DNA of 22,301 bases from Prevotella sp. CAG:755 (GTDB lineage Bacteria; Bacteroidota; Bacteroidia; Bacteroidales; Bacteroidaceae). Numbering within the stretch: position 1 is the stretch's first letter; each line of letters opens with the position of its first letter. This document shows positions 15,490-22,301 of the stretch, piece by piece. The stretch covers positions 18,024 through 40,324 of the forward strand of contig HF989193.1 in the NCBI GenBank assembly GCA_000431275.1. The letters run 5' to 3'. The translations under genes were made by a program, and so were the position numbers. The notes below the pieces were generated by a model that saw only the letters and a program-made list of their open reading frames with translations, had not been told where the DNA came from and made no database searches.

Positions 15490-16284
15490 TCACTTCCGTA
15501 CAAGACGGACGACTTTCGGACGATGGTCAGAGGCGACACCCTCGGGCAACGTCTGAGACGAGACCAGCATCCAGTCGTCAGCATGTGCCTTATCGACAGC
15601 AATATAATCGATACAGATTTCAGGAGCGTCGGCCGGATATGAGGCCTCGTCCGAACGAGTAAGCAGGACGAAGTCTTCCTCAATGCCTTTGATAAAATCA
15701 CTCCCAGGTGTAGCATTCCAGTCGCCTGCGATGAACACCGTTTTGTCCTTCAAGCCAACGACAGCCTCGCGGACAAGGGGCAACGAAGCCATACGGTCGG
15801 CTTCGGTGAGCGAAAAATGGATGCAAGCCACGGCATAATCCGGAAACTCCACAAGGAGCATCGTCCGACGTTCCTCACGACCTGGCAAGGCCACGCGACG
15901 CACGGAAAGGGGACGCTGCCTGCTGAGCAGACCGAGACCGTATTTCCCACCGTCGAACGAGATGGCAGGACCGTAAGTCGCAGTCATACCCGTAGCGGCA
16001 GCCAGCTTACCAAGGATGTATGCCCCCTTGGCACGCGCCGTTGCGCTGTCCAGTTCCTGCACCGCCACGACATCAGGAGTACTTTTCCGGATCACGGCAG
16101 CCACGCGTTCCACGCTCTGCACACCGTCGAGCCCATTGGCGTTACGCACGTTGTATGTCATGAGTGTCAGAGTGTCAGCATCCGAGAGGACACAAGCGGC
16201 TGCGGCGCGTTGTGTAAACAGGCTCAAAACAGCCATCACACCTGCACCTAAACAAGCTGAAATCAGTTTTCGTTTCATACACAT
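15490..16284 (-). CDS. Secreted endonuclease/exonuclease/phosphatase (EEP) family protein 2
   Basis: A 264-residue protein with a clear signal peptide (KRKLISACLGAGVMAVLSLF, then AAAA). The EEP motifs are all present: LMTYNVRNANG (N45), AVQELD (E77), IHFSL (H156), AGDWNATPG (D188, N190), DYIAVD and SDHRP (D253, H254). It therefore should be catalytically active on phosphodiesters, in the periplasm or at the surface; the substrate cannot be told. Two starts are possible: ATG at 16284 (MCMKRK) or at 16278 (MKRK); the second gives a more usual signal peptide. It stands alone, convergent with the dipeptidase and preceded by a 503-bp non-coding gap. No TAnnTTTG element was found just upstream. Confidence 0.85.
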   Translation of the reverse strand: MCMKRKLISACLGAGVMAVLSLFTQRAAAACVLSDADTLTLMTYNVRNANGLDGVQSVERVAAVIRKSTPDVVAVQELDSATARAKGAYILGKLAAATGMTATYGPAISFDGGKYGLGLLSRQRPLSVRRVALPGREERRTMLLVEFPDYAVACIHFSLTEADRMASLPLVREAVVGLKDKTVFIAGDWNATPGSDFIKGIEEDFVLLTRSDEASYPADAPEICIDYIAVDKAHADDWMLVSSQTLPEGVASDHRPKVVRLVRK

Positions 16285-16481
16285 TGCTATAAATTATCAA
16301 GTTTCTTTCATTCATACGATACGGAAACGGAACGGCCTGTTACAAAATCCAGATATCCTGCGATTTCGCTTGCAGATATGCCCCAAGTCTTCGACTTCTT
16401 CCCGCGTCCGGACGACAGAAGAGCTGCTACGAACGTCCCCACTCCTCCACGATAAGAGAAGTCATGCCCGGACCACAATCC

Positions 16482-16565
16482 GGCCATTTGTCGTAACGGA
16501 ACGGCTGACAGGATTTTCTGGACGGCTGACAGAAAGTCCAAACAGGCTGACAGAATTCACGGGCT
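16482..16565 (-). repeat. 21-bp tandem repeat array 3 (four units, minus strand)
   Basis: On the plus strand GGCTGACA occurs at 16503, 16524 and 16545, exactly 21 bp apart, and a variant unit begins with GGCC at 16482. Read on the minus strand each unit ends in CTGTCAGCC (the 16482 unit in a variant form). Matches to the reference unit of array 2 are about 12, 16, 14 and 17 of 21. This is the best-preserved array of the three, and it is inverted relative to the other two. Confidence 0.75.
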
Positions 16566-16730
16566 GCACAACAAAGTTCGCGCTGCACCGTAAAATAATT
16601 TTTCCGATTGTAAGAACAAAATCCGTCAGTCGGTGCGCGGACTTCTGCTTACCATGCGGCCAGTCTCTCGCCCCACTTTGACGGCGCCACGCCGACATGC
16701 ACAAACCGTTCATCCTGCAAGTACACAAAG

Positions 16731-16768
16731 AAAGCCACGCGGACAGGAGGCCTGCCAAACATGGCTTT
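16731..16768 (-). terminator. Possible weak terminator of the porU-porV-ispF unit
   Basis: AAAGCCA (16731-16737) pairs with TGGCTTT (16762-16768), and CAGG/CCTG form a small inner stem. On the minus strand a T-rich stretch (CTTTG) follows. It lies about 20 nt beyond the ispF stop. The stem is interrupted by internal loops, so this is tentative. Confidence 0.3.
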
Positions 16769-16787
16769 GTAAAAATCCCGATGGAAT

Positions 16788-17267
16788 TCACCGTCGCTCT
16801 ATAAGCACTACGGCATAGGCTGAAATGCCTTCCTCGCGCCCCGTGAATCCGAGATGTTCGGTGGTGGTGGCTTTCACCGAAACGTCGTCGACATCCACCC
16901 CAATCACCTCAGCCAAACAAGCACGCATCCGCTCGATGTGGGGATTGAGTTTGGGACGCTCAGCACAGACTGTGGCATCGATATTCCCGATTGCATAACC
17001 ACGATCGGCAAGCAAGTCGACCGTCCGCCGCAGGAGAACCTTGCTGTCAATACCCGCATAGTCGGCACTGGTGTCGGGAAAATGATAACCGATGTCGCGC
17101 AAGGCGGCAGCACCGAGAAGGGCATCGCAGATAGCATGGATGAGCACGTCGGCATCACTGTGGCCGAGAAGGCCGAACTCATGTTCGATGCGCACGCCGC
17201 CGAGCCATAACTCACGACCGGGAACAAGACGGTGCACGTCGAATCCAAAACCAGTTCTGATCTTCAT
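16788..17267 (-). CDS. ispF: 2-C-methyl-D-erythritol 2,4-cyclodiphosphate synthase
   Basis: A 159-residue enzyme of the methylerythritol phosphate pathway that cyclises CDP-methylerythritol 2-phosphate, releasing CMP. The N-terminus [14 protein letters not shown] supplies metal ligands D10 and H12. The signature [18 protein letters not shown] (35-52) supplies the third ligand H44. [10 protein letters not shown] follows, and [14 protein letters not shown] forms the cytidine pocket. Length is normal. It begins 18 nt after the porV stop, so it is probably read from the same transcript as the secretion genes, although its function is unrelated. Confidence 0.97.
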   Translation of the reverse strand: MKIRTGFGFDVHRLVPGRELWLGGVRIEHEFGLLGHSDADVLIHAICDALLGAAALRDIGYHFPDTSADYAGIDSKVLLRRTVDLLADRGYAIGNIDATVCAERPKLNPHIERMRACLAEVIGVDVDDVSVKATTTEHLGFTGREEGISAYAVVLIERR

Positions 17268-17285
17268 TCCGTTTTTCTTATCGAG

Positions 17286-18446
17286 TTAACGACGGCCGCT
17301 GAACAGGTCCTTGATACCGTCAAAGTCAAAAGCGAGCGACACGCGCAACGTCTGGTCGAGCGGGTTGCTGGCTGCGGTCGACCAGACATAGCCTGCATCT
17401 ATCGAAAACACACTCATGCGGAAGCCTGCACCAAAGGTGAAATACTTACGGTTACCTTGACTTTCACTCTCGTGGTGATAACCTGCCCTGACGGTGAACT
17501 TGTCATTATAGGTGTACTCCGCACCGACACTCCATTGGATTTCTTCGAGCTCACCCTTGAAGCCGTTGGGCGAATCGCTGAAACTCTTGAAAATGCCGGA
17601 GATGGACGAAACGTCGTAGTACTCCTGCTGCACACGGTCCTGGAAGTCCTCATCCGACTCGTCGTCATTCTGAATGGGTTGTGAGGGTACGAGCAGTTTG
17701 TTGGCGTCAGCACTGAACGAAATGCGGTTGAACTCATTCAGCGGTATCATGTAGTTCAGGCCGACACGGAGGTTGGTTGGAATGAAATAGGAGTAGTCCT
17801 CGCCATAATTGATTTTGCTGCCGATGTTGCTGATGTTGACGCCGAAAGCTATCTGACACTCACGGTTACCCATCATGACATAATTGTTGTAGTAGCAAGC
17901 AATATCGGCTGCAAAAGCAGAACCGGCGGTCACCTGGTCATCGTAGTGCCCTGACATGTCGGAATACATGTAGCGCAAGGCGACGGCGGCCGAGAATGTC
18001 TCGCTCAACATGCGCGAATAAGCCACGTCTACCCCCAATTCGTAGGGTTTGATGGTCATCATGTCGTCCGACGTAGACACCGAACCTAACGAGAAATAAC
18101 GGACGGAAGCACTAATCGCCTGATAGTCGCCAAGGCGATAATAGCCTGCCATGTAGGCAAGGTTGATGTCGTTGACTATGGAACGCAACCACGGGGTATA
18201 GTTAATGGCTACGCCCGCGCGACTGATACAAAACGGGTATTTGGCCGGGTTCCATGCCTGCGAATTGACATCAGGGTCGGTGGCAGCACCCACGTCACCG
18301 ATACCGCCGGCACGCGCGTCGGGCGCAATGCTCTGCGAAATGACAGAGGTCACGATGGGATTGAATACGTCTTTCTCATCGGCAGCGACAGAGGCAGCAG
18401 TCGTCACGCCGGCCAAGGTCAGGAATATCTTAGGGAAAATTCTCAT
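17286..18446 (-). CDS. porV: Type IX secretion outer-membrane protein PorV (LptO)
   Basis: A 386-residue predicted outer-membrane beta-barrel of the FadL-like PorV/PorQ family. It has a signal peptide (MRIFPKIFLTLAGVTTAASV) and the diagnostic N-terminal block SIAPDARAGGIGDVGAATDP, followed by SQAWNPAKYPF. Aromatic-ended strands continue to a C-terminus rich in alternating residues (LRVSLAFDFDGI). In Porphyromonas gingivalis PorV binds exported substrates by their C-terminal domain and shuttles them from the translocon to the attachment complex with PorU, PorQ and PorZ. The gene starts 27 nt after porU, as in other T9SS genomes, and length matches the known protein (about 390). Confidence 0.92.
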   Translation of the reverse strand: MRIFPKIFLTLAGVTTAASVAADEKDVFNPIVTSVISQSIAPDARAGGIGDVGAATDPDVNSQAWNPAKYPFCISRAGVAINYTPWLRSIVNDINLAYMAGYYRLGDYQAISASVRYFSLGSVSTSDDMMTIKPYELGVDVAYSRMLSETFSAAVALRYMYSDMSGHYDDQVTAGSAFAADIACYYNNYVMMGNRECQIAFGVNISNIGSKINYGEDYSYFIPTNLRVGLNYMIPLNEFNRISFSADANKLLVPSQPIQNDDESDEDFQDRVQQEYYDVSSISGIFKSFSDSPNGFKGELEEIQWSVGAEYTYNDKFTVRAGYHHESESQGNRKYFTFGAGFRMSVFSIDAGYVWSTAASNPLDQTLRVSLAFDFDGIKDLFSGRR

Positions 18447-18473
18447 ATATTTTTAAACTCGGAGTATAGGCTT

Positions 18474-21400
18474 TTATTGTTTGAGTACTATCAATTTCTC
18501 GGCTTCCGTCGTATATGTCACGCCAGCCACTGTGGCACGGCCTCGGTAAAGGTAGACGCCGCCGCCAACCGTCGCGTCCAGACCACCGCCAACACCCATG
18601 GGTATGGAAATTCCTGCTGACGACATGGCACCCGTCACAGACTGCGTCCAGACATGGCGGCCCGACATGTCATAGAGGTCGACCGCAAAAGTGCCCTCAG
18701 ATCCCGGAGTGTCAAAACTCAGGACAAAAGTGGTGGACGAACGAGCCGGATTCTCAGTAGCGCGGACACTGAGTTGCGGGGGAAGTCCATTCACGACCAC
18801 AAAGTTCAGCGTTTTGGTGGTGGGGTGATTGAGAATGTCCCACGCCCGGAACTGCAGACGGTAATGTCCCTCTTCGAGTTCCGGCAGTGTATAAGAAACC
18901 ACACCTTCCGTAGCAGAGCCAAGGTTGTAGCTGAAATAATCGTTCAGGACATAGCTGCCCGAAGTCGGCCCGGTGAGCGTCAGTTCCAAATCATGCCCGA
19001 CACCGTTGCCTGTGGTGTTCACGCCGCTCGAATCTGCGATTTGCGCAAAGAAAGTGGGTGTCGTCCCCACCCGTCCTCCGTCAGGAAAATCTTCGCGGTT
19101 CAAATAGACATAAACGTCAGGGCCAAGGGTGTCGCCGGACATGTCGTCGGATGTTCCGTCGAAGAAGAAACGCGAATTCGAGCCATTGGCCTCCTGCGTA
19201 TGGTCGGTATTGACGGCATAAAGTAGGACGCGCCCCGGAGCGGACGAGTAGCTGATATCAACAGGAACACGCATAACAAACGAGAAGCGGCCACTGCGCA
19301 CACTGTCGCTGCCTTCATACAAGACTTTTGTCCGTTGGGAATACTGGTGAGGCTCGATGTCGTCGCCAAGATTGTTGCGGCACGTAATGGTTTCCTCGCG
19401 GTCATACACCGTGGCGCTGACAATGCCGTTGAAACCCTCGTGGGTTTGTCCGCCGGACGAGAGGACACGACCGCTGAAACGCACCAAGCTCCCGGCACGC
19501 AACTGCATATTTCCACCGTCCGAAGCCGAAAGGGCATGCCCATCGATACTGTCGATGACGGCGTCGAGTGTCGGTGCGCCCAGCGGCAGGGCGGGATTGC
19601 CCGTCAGGGCGAACTTGACACGGTTCGACGTCCGGTCCGACGTTTCGACCAGACGGTTTTTCGCCTGCATCAGGGCTTCGCCGAAAGTGCAACGACTGCC
19701 GTCTTCCGCAGGCGTCATGAGATAGCGCATAAAGGCGCTGTTGAACGCACGGTTACGGTCTGAATACACAGTGCGGGCAGCACAAACAAAAGCAATTCCT
19801 CCACCATCGGCGTTAAGCATACCTGCACGACCGATATTATCTTCTATGTCGTCGTACGGGATAACCTCGCATGATGCGGCCACCCACAAGGGAAGATTCG
19901 GGGAGCGGGCTTCGCGGAAATCGTTGATGCCTACTGGAGCCTCGACCGAGAGTTGCACGGGATCGCCGTGCCCGGTGTAGTTCATCACCAATGCGCCACT
20001 GTTCATCAAGCGATGGATTCGCTCTTCGACCTGAGGATAGCTGTAACCGGTCAACGAAGCTTCACGCGGATAAGCATCCCAATAAATATGCTGTACGGCA
20101 AAATTATCCGCCAAATCACCCATGCTACTGATCGTTGCATCCGCATCCTCCATATGCAAATTGCTGTCGCCGTCATCAGCCATGAAACAAATCTGGTTCT
20201 TCCATGAGCCGACTTGCTCGTTGCGCAGATAGGCAATGGATTTGTCGACAAGGATGCGGGCGTCGTCGGCTGTATGACATGGGAAGCGCCCCACGGCCAA
20301 ATCCATCTTCTCGCGCAGGATGTTTTCCCCTTCGCCGTCATCGAGCATACCGTAATAGTCGTCCGTCACATAGCAATTGATTTCATGCACGGAATTATCA
20401 CTTTCATACGCAAGGAGATAGTCGTCTGGATTATAGTCCCTGACATCCGGCGTGACGGTACGGTTGTCCCACAGACAGTCGCCGAAAAACAGGAGGAAAC
20501 GTGGCAGGCTGTCTGTGTCGGCCCGGTCATAGAGCATTTTGAGATAGCGACGATAGGCAGTAGCGTCAGGCGTTCCGGACGAAAACTCATTATATATATG
20601 GTCTGCACGCACCACCTTCACATTCAGTCCCTGAACGCTGCGATGCGCCTCGGCCAGTCGCTCGGCCTCGGTTGTCAACGCGCCGCTGGCCGGCACGATA
20701 ATTACCATGTCGATGTTGCGGTCGGCATGAAGATTCTGGTTGTCCACCTCGCCCACCACTGTCGGTGAAGGATAGGTTGCCGAAGCGTTAAAAGCAATGT
20801 AGCGGCGACTTGCATCGGCCACGGTAGCAGTCAATGTGCCTTCCGAAAACTGGACAGGCACTTCGGCTGTCGGATCTCCTGCCCGGCCAATGCGCCACAG
20901 GTGGGTATCTGCGGTAGCTCCGTCAATGCGGAACGTGACAGCACTGGCAGTTGGCCGAGTGAATACGTAAGGTGTGGCCGATACGGCCAAGCGGCGCGGA
21001 TAGCTCACCCGGATGTAGTCCAAACGGGCAGCATTACCTGACGTGGCAGCCAATTCGAACACATTGTCCTCAGCCAGATTGGTCGTGGTGAACGTCTCAC
21101 TGTCTTCATTGGCCAGCTGGTATTGGCTCAGCGTAGCGGCAGTCAGCGTCCCAAGGGATGAGCCGTTTACGGCGACGGACATTGACGTACGGCTACGGCT
21201 GCTGGCTGCGGCGAAATTGACGGCCACCTGTGCTGTTCCGCCACTGACAAAATCGGGTGTTGCCAAAGAGAGTGTCCGGTCGCCACGGGTGGCAAAATCA
21301 TAACTGTCATAGAAACGCCGCCCGCCGCGGAACCAACTGTATGCATCGTTGTCGATGAGCGCATGACCAGTCACTTCATCAACGACAACCGAGGCGCTCA

Positions 21401-22220
21401 CCTCAGGAAGTGTCTCCAATTGAGCCGGGGCCTCGTCGGATTCAGTCAGGAAATAATAAGAATAGTTCGAATAGACATTGTTGGCATGTGTCCACGTCGT
21501 GCCGTCCAGCGTCCAGCGCACCGTGCCTTCGGCGAAGAAGAGCAACGAACCGTCGCGACGATAGAGGGGCACTTCTTCGAGGTCATCGGGTGGGCAATCG
21601 TCCGACTCGAAATCAAAGGTTTCGGGCTGAATACGCCCGCCATAGCCATAAAGCCGTACTCGAGACGGGGCAGAAAAACCCATCTCTGCAAGTTGGGACG
21701 TTGTCAGTTGATAAATTCCCTCGTCCGTCACACGGATTTTCACCCATCGGCCGGAAGCCAGCACCGAAGATGCCCGCCAACGCTCCGACGTCGAGCGGAC
21801 AAACGTGCGACGGGCAGACGGAACAGCCTCAACAACGAGTTTGAACGACGTCAGACGGGAAGGACGTCCATCGTGAATGACAAAAGGCAAAACAGCCACA
21901 TCGAGTTGACCTTGCTTTTGAACCGTGCCTTGATGTGTCGTCAGCTCCAACGTGTCGGGCAGCTCAACGCCCCACGCTTCGAGTTTTTTCACTTCGGCCG
22001 AAGAAAGAGGGGCGAACTCCGGATAATCAATCCTCACTTGGCAAGCCGCCGGCAAATTAGCCGCTCCCAACGGAACGACGGTCGTATAATAAGGCAAGAT
22101 GCTATCCACAGGATAGTCAGACGACCGCAGGTCAACAAAGCCGTCGGCCCGTGCCGTCAAAGGAAAGAGCAACAGCCACACCAACCAACTGCGTCGGGGC
22201 AAAAGGAACGAGAGGTTCAT
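18474..22220 (-). CDS. porU: Type IX secretion sortase PorU (C25 gingipain-like peptidase)
   Basis: A 1248-residue surface protease that removes the C-terminal sorting domain of T9SS cargo and joins the cargo to anionic lipopolysaccharide. I chose the ATG at 22220, giving signal peptide MNLSFLLPRRSWLVWLLLFP; an in-frame GTG nine bases upstream is also possible. The gingipain-type catalytic core is visible: MNYTGHGDP carries the active-site histidine (H751) and LWVAASCEVIPYDD the nucleophile (C784), the usual spacing of about 33 residues. The last roughly 105 residues look like a type A sorting domain (VDLYDMSGRHVW, GGGVYLYRG, then EAEKLIVLKQ); PorU itself keeps such a domain. Start codon is 10 nt after the stop of the preceding gene, so it lies inside an operon that continues to porV and ispF. 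Confidence 0.93.
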   Translation of the reverse strand: MNLSFLLPRRSWLVWLLLFPLTARADGFVDLRSSDYPVDSILPYYTTVVPLGAANLPAACQVRIDYPEFAPLSSAEVKKLEAWGVELPDTLELTTHQGTVQKQGQLDVAVLPFVIHDGRPSRLTSFKLVVEAVPSARRTFVRSTSERWRASSVLASGRWVKIRVTDEGIYQLTTSQLAEMGFSAPSRVRLYGYGGRIQPETFDFESDDCPPDDLEEVPLYRRDGSLLFFAEGTVRWTLDGTTWTHANNVYSNYSYYFLTESDEAPAQLETLPEVSASVVVDEVTGHALIDNDAYSWFRGGRRFYDSYDFATRGDRTLSLATPDFVSGGTAQVAVNFAAASSRSRTSMSVAVNGSSLGTLTAATLSQYQLANEDSETFTTTNLAEDNVFELAATSGNAARLDYIRVSYPRRLAVSATPYVFTRPTASAVTFRIDGATADTHLWRIGRAGDPTAEVPVQFSEGTLTATVADASRRYIAFNASATYPSPTVVGEVDNQNLHADRNIDMVIIVPASGALTTEAERLAEAHRSVQGLNVKVVRADHIYNEFSSGTPDATAYRRYLKMLYDRADTDSLPRFLLFFGDCLWDNRTVTPDVRDYNPDDYLLAYESDNSVHEINCYVTDDYYGMLDDGEGENILREKMDLAVGRFPCHTADDARILVDKSIAYLRNEQVGSWKNQICFMADDGDSNLHMEDADATISSMGDLADNFAVQHIYWDAYPREASLTGYSYPQVEERIHRLMNSGALVMNYTGHGDPVQLSVEAPVGINDFREARSPNLPLWVAASCEVIPYDDIEDNIGRAGMLNADGGGIAFVCAARTVYSDRNRAFNSAFMRYLMTPAEDGSRCTFGEALMQAKNRLVETSDRTSNRVKFALTGNPALPLGAPTLDAVIDSIDGHALSASDGGNMQLRAGSLVRFSGRVLSSGGQTHEGFNGIVSATVYDREETITCRNNLGDDIEPHQYSQRTKVLYEGSDSVRSGRFSFVMRVPVDISYSSAPGRVLLYAVNTDHTQEANGSNSRFFFDGTSDDMSGDTLGPDVYVYLNREDFPDGGRVGTTPTFFAQIADSSGVNTTGNGVGHDLELTLTGPTSGSYVLNDYFSYNLGSATEGVVSYTLPELEEGHYRLQFRAWDILNHPTTKTLNFVVVNGLPPQLSVRATENPARSSTTFVLSFDTPGSEGTFAVDLYDMSGRHVWTQSVTGAMSSAGISIPMGVGGGLDATVGGGVYLYRGRATVAGVTYTTEAEKLIVLKQ

Positions 22221-22230
22221 TCTCTGCACT

Positions 22231-22301
22231 TTATTTTACTTTTATCGTAAGGAGCTTCTCGCCATCAAGATAAGCTTCGAGCCGATCGCCGATAACGGCT
22301 T
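22231..22301 (-). CDS. C-terminal end of an unidentified protein, cut by window edge
   Basis: On the minus strand one frame stays open from the window edge to a TAA at 22233-22231. It encodes about 22 residues, AVIGDRLEAYLDG followed by EKLLTIKVK, which reads like a folded protein end (a beta hairpin with a DG turn). The other two frames hit stops sooner or make less sense. The stop lies 10 nt before the porU ATG, an operon-like spacing. Too little is seen to name the protein. Confidence 0.5.
   Translation of the reverse strand, partial: AVIGDRLEAYLDGEKLLTIKVK

Larger units (their letters stand above)
16285..16787. other. 503-bp non-coding gap between ispF and EEP protein 2
   Basis: Short frames cross this gap, but their peptides are low in complexity or periodic and none resembles a known protein. 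It contains the third 21-bp repeat array (16482-16565 on the minus strand, with a looser continuation GCTGCAC at 16563 and 16582) and a possible weak terminator of ispF (16731-16768). I see nothing recognisable in 16285-16481 or 16600-16730. A promoter for the EEP gene should be here but does not show the TAnnTTTG element. Confidence 0.6.

Noticed and set aside
16308..16541. Minus-strand frame of 77 codons in the 503-bp gap
   Set aside because: Its first part is a translation of the 21-bp repeat array and the rest shows no homology or start context.
4018..16565. CRISPR array interpretation of the 21-bp repeats
   Set aside because: Units are directly joined with no unique spacers, are degenerate, and no cas gene is present.
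1..22301. Defence island, prophage or integrative element
   Set aside because: No integrase, transposase, restriction, toxin-antitoxin or phage gene is seen; gene content and composition look like uniform core chromosome.

Overview
The window looks like a chromosomal segment of a fairly GC-rich member of the Bacteroidales, most probably Prevotellaceae. Three things point there: a porU-porV pair of the type IX secretion system (found only in Bacteroidota), a eukaryote-type (GT3) glycogen synthase next to a short-type alpha-glucan phosphorylase, and promoter elements of the Bacteroidota form TAnnTTTG in several gene leaders. Shine-Dalgarno sequences are weak or absent, as is usual in this phylum. 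There are no tRNA or rRNA genes, insertion sequences, phage genes or CRISPR arrays. Almost every gene is a housekeeping gene, so this is a core region rather than an island.

Layout. Positions 1-3980, plus strand: the 3' part of a YgiQ-type radical SAM gene, a PP2C-like protein, a nitrilase-family omega-amidase, and a ComF-like phosphoribosyltransferase whose gene starts 11 nt after the nitrilase stop. Positions 4264-9920, minus strand: rarA, then glycogen synthase, then alpha-glucan phosphorylase; the two glucan enzymes form a synthesis/degradation pair. Positions 10435-12667, minus strand: rlmH, a secreted endonuclease/exonuclease/phosphatase (EEP) protein overlapping rlmH by 8 nt, then a CbpA-like J-domain co-chaperone with a clear intrinsic terminator. 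Positions 12848-15401, plus strand: nadC and a secreted C69 dipeptidase, divergent from rlmH. Positions 15490-16284, minus strand: a second secreted EEP protein, convergent with the dipeptidase. Positions 16788-22301, minus strand: the C-terminal end of an unidentified gene, porU, porV and ispF, tightly spaced and probably one operon.

How genes work together. PorU is the cell-surface sortase that removes C-terminal sorting domains from type IX substrates, and PorV is the outer-membrane barrel that brings substrates to it, so they act as one machine. The GT3 synthase and the phosphorylase build and break down storage glucan. The other genes serve NAD synthesis (nadC), isoprenoid synthesis (ispF), ribosome maturation (rlmH), fork repair (rarA) and general protein and metabolite care.

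The most unexpected structure is not a gene. Three separate intergenic gaps (about 4018-4101, 10165-10269, and 16482-16565 on the minus strand) each hold a head-to-tail array of the same degenerate 21-bp unit, whose best-conserved part is CTGTCAGCC. The period is exact over four or five units in each array and equals two turns of B-DNA. Also notable are a perfect 25-bp-stem hairpin without a U-tract between two convergent genes, an inverted repeat over the likely rarA promoter, a hairpin at the predicted 5' end of the rlmH transcript, and an apparently almost leaderless glycogen synthase mRNA.
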